DNA of 40,565 bases from Mucinivorans sp036654415 (GTDB lineage Bacteria; Bacteroidota; Bacteroidia; Bacteroidales; Rikenellaceae). Shown one piece after another: positions 1-6,835 of this stretch. A model generated the notes under the pieces. The model made no database searches, had not been told where the DNA came from, and saw nothing but the letters and a program-made list of their open reading frames with translations. The DNA is taken from NCBI GenBank assembly GCA_036654415.1, contig JAVVSB010000014.1, positions 1 through 40,565 of the forward strand, written 5' to 3'. Every line of letters begins with the position of its first letter. The stretch's first letter is position 1. The position numbers and the translations under genes are program-made.

Positions 1-283
1 GTTTGTAAACTAGGACTTCTAACTACCACAAAGATACAATTTATTTCACAAAAAAAATAAAAAAGGTTAAATACAATTGTGAAAGCAGCGCACAATATTC
101 GAGCGAAATTAGGTGTCGTAATACGAACTATTGTTGGTGCCTGCCTCTAATAACAGAGACATCAATAGTTAGAAGCTAAAATCCTTATTTACCCTGGTAA
201 ATTCCGGTTTTACAGGCAAAAATATGACCAAAATGGCTCAGAACAAAATTTAAACAATTTCTTAATATATTATTCGAACACGG
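1..283. other. Intergenic region, no gene seen
   Basis: No convincing coding sequence is visible. A TAnnTTTG-type box (TATCTTTG on the minus strand, 29-36) could be the -7 element of a gene starting left of the window; no matching -33 box was found. Positions 126-133 and 163-170 form an 8-bp perfect inverted repeat enclosing a second imperfect stem (142-148 with 155-161). A bulged stem at 193-201/209-216 lies downstream of the GH20 reading frame and could weakly terminate it. None of these has strong support. Confidence 0.4.
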
Positions 284-538
284 CTACATGGCCACCACCT
301 TTAGGTTCTCCATCTCGCCGCTAAAGTCTCCTATCTTAGCCAGCGGGAAGACCAGTGTCTGTACCCACTTCATCTTGGGGCTTATCGTGTGCGGTACTAT
401 GGCCAAGGTCTCTAGGAGTTTACCATCAACGAATAGTTTGGTCTCTTTATTGGTGCCCTCGATGGCCAAGGCAACTTTCTGATTGAGTGGCACAGTGTAG
501 TTAAAACGGTAGTCATAGCCATCACGAGAGTATCCCAC
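284..538 (-). pseudogene. Detached C-terminal piece of the GH20 hexosaminidase
   Basis: This frame encodes the end of the upstream GH20 protein but is offset from it. Reading back from the frame gives EGKVGYSRDGYDYRFNY, then a beta-rich segment with LFVDGKLLE. From memory, this resembles the C-terminal concanavalin-like domain of Bacteroides GH20 enzymes, where a GxxGFSRDG motif is typical. The only start in frame is a GTG inside the motif (538), so it is not credible as a separate gene. It is best read as the remainder of the GH20 gene after a frameshift near 545-553. Confidence 0.75.
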
Positions 539-2192
539 TTTGCCCTCTGCTGAGCACGGTCCCCTTGTCGGCAGCTAGGGCCGTGAGTTCAAACTCCACA
601 CGGTAGTTGTAACCAATGTCCGAAATTTGATTCTCCTGTCCTTGCTGAGGCTTTGCTATATTTAGTATTTCGCCCTTTTTGCCACCTTTAGGTCGTGCTA
701 ATATGTTGACTCCAGGAGCTTCGCTAAGTAGTTGACGCGAGGTTTCAAACTCGTTGTATGGCATGGTGGTATTGGCCCCATCCCACATCTTCACGGCCAA
801 GGTCTGCATGGCAGGCATCAACCTGTGGTGCACGTCTTGAAAACTGATGCCATTGCCACAATGGTCATTCCACACGGCAAACATTCCACCCTTAATCTGA
901 GGGTGAGCGGGTTCAAAAACCTCTTTGCCTATCATATTGGGGGTCCAGCTCTCGTATAGGTATTTAGTATTTAGGTAGTCGTAATAGTAACCAGCGGCAG
1001 GTACGATATAGAGGTAACCATCAGGCACACTCAGCACCTCATAACCAGCCTTAATCATATCCTGTGGCTCGGCATAGCCATTATACCAGCAGCTCATTAG
1101 CACATCTTTGACCTTGACTGGCGTTGAGCCATTGGCATGGGTGAGTGCCCCCCACAGAGCTGCCTTTTTACCAAATGATTCCACATATTTGATATAGTGG
1201 TCGGTGAAGTAACGAAATTTCTCCACCACCACCGTGTCTTTATTGCTGTATTCATCAGTTCCAATATGGACATATTCGTTGACAAAGACAGGCTCATCAC
1301 CAGAGAGATATTCCGCCCAAAGACGGTCCATAAATTCGTAAGTTTTGGGATTAAAGAGGTCAAAGTGGTCCTTACCATATTTCTTGCTTGCCACCTCGGG
1401 CATATATTTACCAAAAGAGAGGGTGTGTGCTGGGGCATCAATCTCGGGAATGATGGTAACCCCTAGGGCTAAAGCATCAATTTGAAACTGACGGAACTCC
1501 TTTTTTGTGTAGTGGCCATCGCTGGCGGCCAACCCAGGGAAAGTCTCACTTTCCAGACGAAAGGCAGAGTAGGTTTTATCCCAATCATTGCCAGCAAACT
1601 CTTTAAAACCATTGTCGTTCAGATGTACCTGAAAGGTGTTCATCTTGTAGTAAGACATTACCTTGACCACCGCATGGAGATACTCCATCGAGAAGTATTT
1701 GCGCGCCACATCAAGCATAAAACCTCGTTTGTCGTAGGCTGGATAGTCTCCAATTACTCCGCAAGGGAGGCTTAAAGAGTGTTCGGCCATCTGAAGCAAC
1801 GAGCGAGTGGCCCATAAAGCCCCTATGGGGGTGTTGGCCGTAATGGTAATTTTCTTGCCTATTTCAATATTGTAGGCCTCGGGGTTGTCACTGCCAGCAG
1901 CTTTGGTTCCCAAACTAAAGAGAATATCTCCAGCTTTAGGGGTGCCTACTTTCACCTTAACCTTTAGAGCAAACATTGTATTTAAATCCTCCGAGAACTG
2001 CTCGGCCACACCTCTGAGCTCCTTCTCTTGTGTTTTATCTACCACCAAAGATGTTTTTTGGCTAAGAGTCAACTCACCCGTGCTGGGGCTCCACTGCCTG
2101 AGTTCGGGAATTACAAAGGGCTTCGAAAATGTGTTTTGCGCAAATACCCCTTCAAAAAATAGGATAAAAAGAAGAATAAAGAATTTTTTCAT
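522..2192 (-). CDS. GH20 beta-N-acetylhexosaminidase (C-terminus frameshifted)
   Basis: Predicted exported enzyme that removes terminal beta-linked GlcNAc/GalNAc from glycans such as mucin O-glycans. A signal peptide covers residues 1-19 (ends VFAQ). The GH20b N-terminal domain covers about 25-145 and the TIM barrel about 150-480. The catalytic pair is seen in HIGTDE (D313-E314), and the barrel motif RGFMLDVARKYF is at 156-167. Residues after about 540 are out of family register: the frame ends GTVLSRGQSGILS, while the expected continuation lies in another frame (284-538). The catalytic domain is intact, so the truncated protein may still be active. A TATCTTTG box on the minus strand (2229-2236) lies 37 bp upstream of the ATG. 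The gene is separated from aqpZ by a terminator and is probably monocistronic. Confidence 0.88.
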   Translation of the reverse strand: MKKFFILLFILFFEGVFAQNTFSKPFVIPELRQWSPSTGELTLSQKTSLVVDKTQEKELRGVAEQFSEDLNTMFALKVKVKVGTPKAGDILFSLGTKAAGSDNPEAYNIEIGKKITITANTPIGALWATRSLLQMAEHSLSLPCGVIGDYPAYDKRGFMLDVARKYFSMEYLHAVVKVMSYYKMNTFQVHLNDNGFKEFAGNDWDKTYSAFRLESETFPGLAASDGHYTKKEFRQFQIDALALGVTIIPEIDAPAHTLSFGKYMPEVASKKYGKDHFDLFNPKTYEFMDRLWAEYLSGDEPVFVNEYVHIGTDEYSNKDTVVVEKFRYFTDHYIKYVESFGKKAALWGALTHANGSTPVKVKDVLMSCWYNGYAEPQDMIKAGYEVLSVPDGYLYIVPAAGYYYDYLNTKYLYESWTPNMIGKEVFEPAHPQIKGGMFAVWNDHCGNGISFQDVHHRLMPAMQTLAVKMWDGANTTMPYNEFETSRQLLSEAPGVNILARPKGGKKGEILNIAKPQQGQENQISDIGYNYRVEFELTALAADKGTVLSRGQSGILS

Positions 2193-2228
2193 TAGTGTCC
2201 GTTTTTATTATTATTTTGGTTACCCTAA

Positions 2229-2252
2229 CAAAGATATACAAAAAATTTGTAT
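2229..2252 (-). promoter_or_regulatory. Putative GH20 promoter with adjoining inverted repeat
   Basis: TATCTTTG on the minus strand (2229-2236) matches the Bacteroidota -7 consensus. A perfect inverted repeat, ATACAAA-N3-TTTGTAT (2236-2252), overlaps its upstream edge by one base. No clear -33 TTTG was found at the usual spacing. An operator role for the repeat is a guess. Confidence 0.4.
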
Positions 2253-2270
2253 TGCTTGTAGTGCTGATAT

Positions 2271-2308
2271 AAAAAAAAATCAGGCGCAAACCAGAAGTCT
2301 ACGCCTGA
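2271..2308 (-). terminator. Intrinsic terminator of aqpZ
   Basis: On the minus strand the arms TCAGGCG and CGCCTGA (2302-2308 and 2280-2286) form a 7-bp stem with a 15-nt loop. A run of nine T follows (complement of A at 2271-2279). It lies 20 bp past the aqpZ stop and before the GH20 promoter. Confidence 0.75.
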
Positions 2309-2328
2309 AAGAGTGGTCTATAAATAGA

Positions 2329-3018
2329 TTAATGCTTTGGTGCTACGCCTTTTAGTCCCCTCCAGACTGCAGCCGAAAGGGCTGCCCCCACAAATGGAGC
2401 AACAATAAATACCCATAACTGCGATAGAGCTGCGCCACCTTCAAACAAGGCAGGAGCAATACTGCGAGCTGGATTAACAGATGTACCAGTGAGTGGGATG
2501 CATACAATGTGTACCAAAACCAGGGTCAAACCTATGGCCAAGCCCGCAAAAGCCGAACTCTGGGCCGAATTACGCGAGTCGGTTGTTCCAAGTACTACCA
2601 GCACAAAGATAAATGTAAATACTGTTTCGGCAATCAGGGCTGGAACCAAATTTCCTTGGGCAAAGCCGTTGGCTCCAGTGGCTGTGGCACCAATTGTCAC
2701 CATTCCGCTGTTAACTACTGACCAAATGATGAAAGAACCTATGCAGGCTCCAATCACCTGAGCCACCATATAGAGGGCAGCTTGACTTCCGCTCATGCGG
2801 CCACTAAGCCATACTCCAAGTGTGATGGCAGGGTTGATGTGGCAGCCCGAAATCGAGCCAATGGTGTAGGCCATTGCCACCACTGAGAGGCCAAAGGCAA
2901 AAGCGATTGTCAGTATAGCGGCCGTCGAAGTAGCTCCGCCATTAAATACAGCTGCCCCGCAGCCCATAAGCACCAAAACCATGGTGCCAACCATTTCAGC
3001 CAAGAATTCTTTTTTCAT
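2329..3018 (-). CDS. aqpZ: Aquaporin Z-like MIP channel
   Basis: Inner-membrane water channel of the MIP family, 229 aa, the usual length. Both NPA boxes are present: N62-P-A in GCHINPAITLG and N182-P-A-R in GTSVNPARS. The residues matching the narrow selectivity filter of E. coli AqpZ are F42, H170, T179 and R185, which favours a water-specific channel over a glycerol facilitator (which would carry Gly at the His position). Six hydrophobic segments are evident. The gene stands alone, with a terminator behind it and a divergent hydrolase gene in front. The leader from the predicted promoter is about 100 nt. Confidence 0.93.
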   Translation of the reverse strand: MKKEFLAEMVGTMVLVLMGCGAAVFNGGATSTAAILTIAFAFGLSVVAMAYTIGSISGCHINPAITLGVWLSGRMSGSQAALYMVAQVIGACIGSFIIWSVVNSGMVTIGATATGANGFAQGNLVPALIAETVFTFIFVLVVLGTTDSRNSAQSSAFAGLAIGLTLVLVHIVCIPLTGTSVNPARSIAPALFEGGAALSQLWVFIVAPFVGAALSAAVWRGLKGVAPKH

Positions 3019-3124
3019 TTTAATTTAGGTGTTAGTTGTTATATGTTATTAACGTGCGTTTAATAATGTTGAAATAGTATGATTATATAGTAAAAATCAA
3101 CGCCTTTATCTCTTGCATTTATGT

Positions 3125-3155
3125 CAAAGTTAAAAACTAAAATTTATTAATCCAA
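3125..3155 (-). promoter_or_regulatory. Putative aqpZ promoter
   Basis: On the minus strand TAACTTTG (3125-3132) fits TAnnTTTG, and TTG (3153-3155) lies 20 nt upstream, near the usual Bacteroidota -33 spacing. The start codon is at 3018, so the leader would be about 100 nt. Confidence 0.45.
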
Positions 3156-3166
3156 TTTTATTTTAA

Positions 3167-3174
3167 TATCTTTG
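3167..3174 (+). promoter_or_regulatory. Putative -7 box of the serine hydrolase gene
   Basis: TATCTTTG fits TAnnTTTG, about 55 nt before the preferred ATG at 3230. Only a TTTA is found at the -33 position. Confidence 0.45.
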
Positions 3175-3229
3175 TAAGGACATACTGTAAAAATGTAATA
3201 AATTTAGTAATTCTACTATATTTATGTTT

Positions 3230-4531
3230 ATGAAAAAAGCTATTACCACATTACTTACCTGTTGTTTTGCCCAATTTGGATTTTCTCAACCACTCCAAAC
3301 CACGAAACTCAACAACTATGTGGACACCTTAGAGCTCCATAATAAGTTTATGGGCGTTATTTGTGTAAACAGAGCTGACCAAAATATATACACAAAATCG
3401 GCAGGATTCTCTGATATTGAAAACAGAACTACCTCTTCTCAGAGCACGAAATACAGGATAGGCTCCATCTCTAAGAGTTTCACTGCCGTTATGACATTCC
3501 AAGCCATAGAACAGGGTAAGATTACACTATCCACTACTTTGGACAACTATTTTCCAAATATTAAAAACGCCAACACGATAACCATCGACCTCCTGCTTGG
3601 CCACCGTAGCGGAATACATAATTTCACCGACAGTAATTACCCATCCTGGGCAACAAAAAATGTAAGTCGTAGTGAACTATTAAAAATCATTGAACAGGGG
3701 GGTAGTGATTTTGCCCCTGCCACAAAAGCTCAGTACAGTAATTCAAACTATGTTCTTCTGTCCTACATTCTTGAGGATGTTTACCATAAACCGTTCTCCG
3801 AGATACTGCAAACACACATAATTAAGCCTTTAAAACTTGCCAACACCTCTTTTGGTGGACTCGCTTGCAAGTCATACACCTATGATAAAAAGTGGAATAT
3901 TGCAGCTGAGACAGACCCATCTATACCAATGGGAGCTGGAGGCATCGTATCGACCGCTAGTGATTTAAATAGCTTTTTTAGTGCTCTATTCAGCAAAAAA
4001 CTAATCTCTCAGAATAGTTTAGAGCAGATGAAAACCATGACCGACGGTTTTGGAAGAGGGTTGTTTCAAATGCCATTTGGCAGCAAAATAGGATATGGGC
4101 ACGGCGGTGTAATAGACGGTTTTAACGCTATCTCTATATATTTTCCTGAAGATAAGATAGCATACTCGCTAACATCGAACGGAGAGGAGTACATAACCAA
4201 TAATATTTCAATAGCTGTTTTAAGTGCTATCTACAATATTCCATTCGAGATTCCCAATTTTACGGTTATTCACTACACATCTGCAAACTTAGACAAGTAT
4301 TTGGGAGTATACTCCTCGGAGCAACTACCGATAAAAATCACGATTACAAAAGGCGACAGTTCCCTAATTGCCCAAGGCACAGGGCAATCACCGTTTAAAC
4401 TTGAGGCTTCGGCTGATAATCACAGTTTTAGATTTGATAAAGGAGGTATTGTTATACTCTTTGACCCCACCCACGGCACCATGTTGCTAAAACAAGGTGG
4501 TGTCTCATTCCTAATGAAAAAAGAAGATTAG
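3230..4531 (+). CDS. Serine hydrolase, class C beta-lactamase / DD-peptidase family
   Basis: Predicted exported serine hydrolase of the beta-lactamase superfamily, 433 aa from the ATG at 3230. An in-frame ATG two codons earlier is possible, but the signal peptide reads best from MKKAITTLL. The signal peptide ends near FGFSQ (20). The family motifs are visible: S79-I-S-K82 (SxxK, nucleophile Ser79), Y169-S-N171 (YxN) and H291-G-G in place of KTG. The tail from about 345 looks like the small beta domain often found after such hydrolases. Many relatives are peptidases or esterases, so antibiotic resistance should not be assumed. It is single, ending at a strong terminator shared with the convergent gene. 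Confidence 0.85.
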   Translation: MKKAITTLLTCCFAQFGFSQPLQTTKLNNYVDTLELHNKFMGVICVNRADQNIYTKSAGFSDIENRTTSSQSTKYRIGSISKSFTAVMTFQAIEQGKITLSTTLDNYFPNIKNANTITIDLLLGHRSGIHNFTDSNYPSWATKNVSRSELLKIIEQGGSDFAPATKAQYSNSNYVLLSYILEDVYHKPFSEILQTHIIKPLKLANTSFGGLACKSYTYDKKWNIAAETDPSIPMGAGGIVSTASDLNSFFSALFSKKLISQNSLEQMKTMTDGFGRGLFQMPFGSKIGYGHGGVIDGFNAISIYFPEDKIAYSLTSNGEEYITNNISIAVLSAIYNIPFEIPNFTVIHYTSANLDKYLGVYSSEQLPIKITITKGDSSLIAQGTGQSPFKLEASADNHSFRFDKGGIVILFDPTHGTMLLKQGGVSFLMKKED

Positions 4532-4562
4532 TTAGTAGTCAAGATATGTGTTACATAGGTAC

Positions 4563-4594
4563 AAAAAAAGGACGTTTTACAACGTCCTTTTTTT
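4563..4594. terminator. Bidirectional intrinsic terminator
   Basis: Perfect stem GGACGTT (4570-4576) with AACGTCC (4581-4587), a TTAC loop, extended by A7 on the left and T7 on the right. It therefore works on both strands. It sits between the stops of two convergent genes (4531 and 4611). Confidence 0.9.
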
Positions 4595-4610
4595 GATAGC
4601 AGAAGAGACT

Positions 4611-5183
4611 CTACTTTTGTCTGGCTAAACGATAGACCACAGCCCCCTTGGAAGAGAGAACCAAAGAGTCGGCATTAAGCTTCACAACAGAGAGCGTGTC
4701 GCAAAAATCGATGGTCTGTTTGTTACCCACACTCTGACCGCTGAGCATAAGATTTTGGAGGTCGAAGTTCCAATTCTTGTAAAGCAAAGTGGCCATATTG
4801 ATTGACTCAACCGTGCCGTCGGCTTTGATTGCAAAGCCCTGGACCTTAGCTGCATCAATTGGATTAGGCTCAACCCATTGACCTTGGATATAGAAGTAAG
4901 GAGATGGACGCAGAACCTTGAGTTCAGTAACCACCTTCATGTTCATGGTGTCTTTGTAGCTCACTGAGATAGAGTCAGCCACAAGAACCCCAGGCACCTT
5001 GGCAGGGTCTGTATCCATGGTGCTAAGCCAAAGAGAGTCACCAGCAGAGGTTTTGACAAAGATGTTGTTCATGGTGGCCTCTATAACCACACCATCAAGA
5101 GTGGGAACCGCTACGGGTTTAGGGGAGCAAGCGCAGAACATAGCTGCGGCAAACAATGAGATTAAAGTAAAGGGTTTTTTCAT
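4611..5183 (-). CDS. Lipocalin-like lipoprotein
   Basis: Predicted lipoprotein of 190 aa with lipobox FCAC (Cys19). After a short linker (CSPKPVAVPTLDG) comes a beta-rich region, about 25-90. The C-terminal part, about 95-188, contains GQWVEPNP, GFAIKADGTVESINMATL and LMLSGQSVGNKQ, which resembles the lipocalin-like domain common in Bacteroidota lipoproteins. Ligand and role are unknown. It is transcribed away from the metal efflux operon, and the region between holds a long perfect inverted repeat, so shared regulation is possible. Its start at MKKPFTL is clear. Confidence 0.65.
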   Translation of the reverse strand: MKKPFTLISLFAAAMFCACSPKPVAVPTLDGVVIEATMNNIFVKTSAGDSLWLSTMDTDPAKVPGVLVADSISVSYKDTMNMKVVTELKVLRPSPYFYIQGQWVEPNPIDAAKVQGFAIKADGTVESINMATLLYKNWNFDLQNLMLSGQSVGNKQTIDFCDTLSVVKLNADSLVLSSKGAVVYRLARQK

Positions 5184-5223
5184 ATTTTTGTGGTTTTAAA
5201 ATTACGCTGTAAAGTTACACAAT

Positions 5224-5258
5224 ATATTTGGAAAAATATTTTTCATTTTTCCAAATAT
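5224..5258. promoter_or_regulatory. 13-bp perfect inverted repeat, candidate operator
   Basis: The arms ATATTTGGAAAAA (5224-5236) and TTTTTCCAAATAT (5246-5258) are exact reverse complements with a 9-nt spacer. The repeat lies between two divergent genes and ends 21 bp before the -7 box of the efflux operon, so it abuts that promoter's -33 region. The position and symmetry suggest a binding site for a dimeric regulator. No regulator gene lies next to it. Confidence 0.6.
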
Positions 5259-5279
5259 GGATTTCTAAAATTATTCTTC

Positions 5280-5287
5280 TATCTTTG
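5280..5287 (+). promoter_or_regulatory. Putative -7 box of the metal efflux operon
   Basis: TATCTTTG fits the TAnnTTTG consensus and lies 14 bp before the ATG at 5302, giving a leader of roughly 10 nt. The -33 position falls at the edge of the 5224-5258 inverted repeat and has no good TTTG, as is common for regulated promoters. Confidence 0.55.
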
Positions 5288-5301
5288 CACACCCTAGAAG
5301 G

Positions 5302-5652
5302 ATGAAAAAAAAGCTACTCAAGATACTAAGTTATGCACTAATAGCCCTCTTTTTGAGCTATTATGCTGAAAGTACGCTTTTTACCCACTCACACACCTTC
5401 TCTTGGGGGACAGTCACTCACTCGCACCCCTATCTACCCAACGGGGGACACTCGCACACAGCCACCGAGTGCCAAACAATTAGTCTACTGAATAATATTC
5501 TGCTGACTCCATTTACCACCGTTACAATAAGCGTGGCTGTGGTGGTATGTTTCTTACTATACAATCCACAGTTGCTCTCTATTGCAAAGCACATTGTGGA
5601 AAATTGCTCGCTTAGGGCACCTCCCAGCTCTACCACCTTCATGAGCCGATAG
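5302..5652 (+). CDS. Small His-rich membrane protein leading the efflux operon
   Basis: Unrecognised protein of 116 aa. A hydrophobic segment at about 8-22 is followed by a loop with three His-x-His motifs (H29/H31, H40/H42, H50/H52) and one Cys (C57). A second hydrophobic segment lies at about 68-88, then a short tail. The loop looks able to bind Zn, Co, Ni or Cu ions. It is the first gene after the promoter and 70 bp before the adaptor gene of the RND pump, so a role in metal sensing, delivery or pump assembly is inferred. Topology is uncertain: if the first segment is an uncleaved anchor, the His loop faces the periplasm. Confidence 0.7.
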   Translation: MKKKLLKILSYALIALFLSYYAESTLFTHSHTFSWGTVTHSHPYLPNGGHSHTATECQTISLLNNILLTPFTTVTISVAVVVCFLLYNPQLLSIAKHIVENCSLRAPPSSTTFMSR

Positions 5653-5722
5653 CTATCTGTTTGGATAATAGCTAGCTACACATAGGCTCACCTATTCCAA
5701 TCACCATAACTAAACTAGACTT

Positions 5723-6829
5723 ATGAAAATAATAACAGCCCTATGCGGGGCACTGTTACTATGTGGCTGTGGCCGTAATAGTAATGTAGAATCAACAGAC
5801 AAAGAAATTAGCATCGAAAACGATGTGATAACAGTAAATCCACTGTCAGTTGTCCAAAGTAAGCTAAAGACCATAAAGGTAGAACCTTCGGCTTATCAAG
5901 CCCAATTCTCGACCTCGGGGATGGTCAAGGCTATACCAATATCCTATGCCGAAATTGCCACCCCTTTTGCAGGGCGTATTGTGCGCTCCTTTGTCCGCTT
6001 GGGGCAGAGTGTAGCAGTAGGTAGCCCTCTTTTTGAAATTAGCTCGCCTGATTTTTTCGAGACTATGAAGAGCTATTTTGCAGCCAAAAAAGAGATGGAA
6101 CAGGCCGAGCGAAGCCTCGTGCGCGAAAAAGACCTATTGCTGAACCATGTGGGAGTGGCCAAAGATGTGGAACAAGCACAAGTTAGCTACGAACTGCAAA
6201 AACAAGATTATGAAAACGCAAAGTCAGCCTTGAAAGTATTCCAGGTAGACCCCGAAACAATGAGCCTGGGACAGCCACTGATTGTCCGCTCACCAATTGC
6301 AGGTAAGGTTGTGGCAAATAACATCATACTAGGACAATATGTCAAAGAGGAGTCGGAACCACTCTCTGTGGTGGCTGACCTGAGCCGAGTGTGGGTGGTG
6401 GCGCACGTCAAGGAGAAAGATATTCGCTTGATAGAGAAACTACAAGAGGTAGAGATACGGCTTTCGGCCTCGCCTGAAGAGCCTCTAAAAGGGACAATAT
6501 ACCACATAAGTGACATGTTGGATGAGGCGACCCGTTCGGTGGAAGTAATAGTCGAGTGCGATAACCATGCAGGCAAAATGAAGCCCTTTATGTATGGCAC
6601 TGTGATATTGACAGATGCAAAGACAGAGGCTCTGTTGATTCCCACAACCGCCATTTTGCAACAAGAACAGAGTAATTACGTGCTGCTAAAAGTTGGGCAA
6701 CACCAATTTAAAAGAGTACCAATCGAGGTTAACTCCACTATGGGGGAGAGCTCGGTAGTCACCTCGGGGGTGAAGGTGGGTGATGAAATTGTATCAGAAG
6801 GTGCTTTTTACCTATTAGAGGCAAAATAA
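5723..6829 (+). CDS. RND efflux periplasmic adaptor (CusB/CzcB type)
   Basis: Membrane fusion protein that links the inner-membrane RND pump to the outer-membrane channel. It has 368 aa and a lipobox LCGC (Cys16). The order is a beta-barrel/lipoyl half (about 65-105, ATPFAGRIVRSFVRLGQSV), a helical hairpin (about 108-170, rich in E/Q/K), the second lipoyl half (VRSPIAGKVVANNIILGQYV, about 188-207), a beta-barrel and a membrane-proximal domain. It stands 7 bp before the pump gene, in the family's usual adaptor-pump order. No extra metal-binding N-terminal stretch is seen. Confidence 0.92.
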   Translation: MKIITALCGALLLCGCGRNSNVESTDKEISIENDVITVNPLSVVQSKLKTIKVEPSAYQAQFSTSGMVKAIPISYAEIATPFAGRIVRSFVRLGQSVAVGSPLFEISSPDFFETMKSYFAAKKEMEQAERSLVREKDLLLNHVGVAKDVEQAQVSYELQKQDYENAKSALKVFQVDPETMSLGQPLIVRSPIAGKVVANNIILGQYVKEESEPLSVVADLSRVWVVAHVKEKDIRLIEKLQEVEIRLSASPEEPLKGTIYHISDMLDEATRSVEVIVECDNHAGKMKPFMYGTVILTDAKTEALLIPTTAILQQEQSNYVLLKVGQHQFKRVPIEVNSTMGESSVVTSGVKVGDEIVSEGAFYLLEAK

Positions 6830-6835
6830 GAGGAT

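Noticed and set aside
284..538. Independent small gene downstream of GH20
   Set aside because: Its sequence continues the GH20 C-terminal domain and its only start is a GTG inside a conserved motif.
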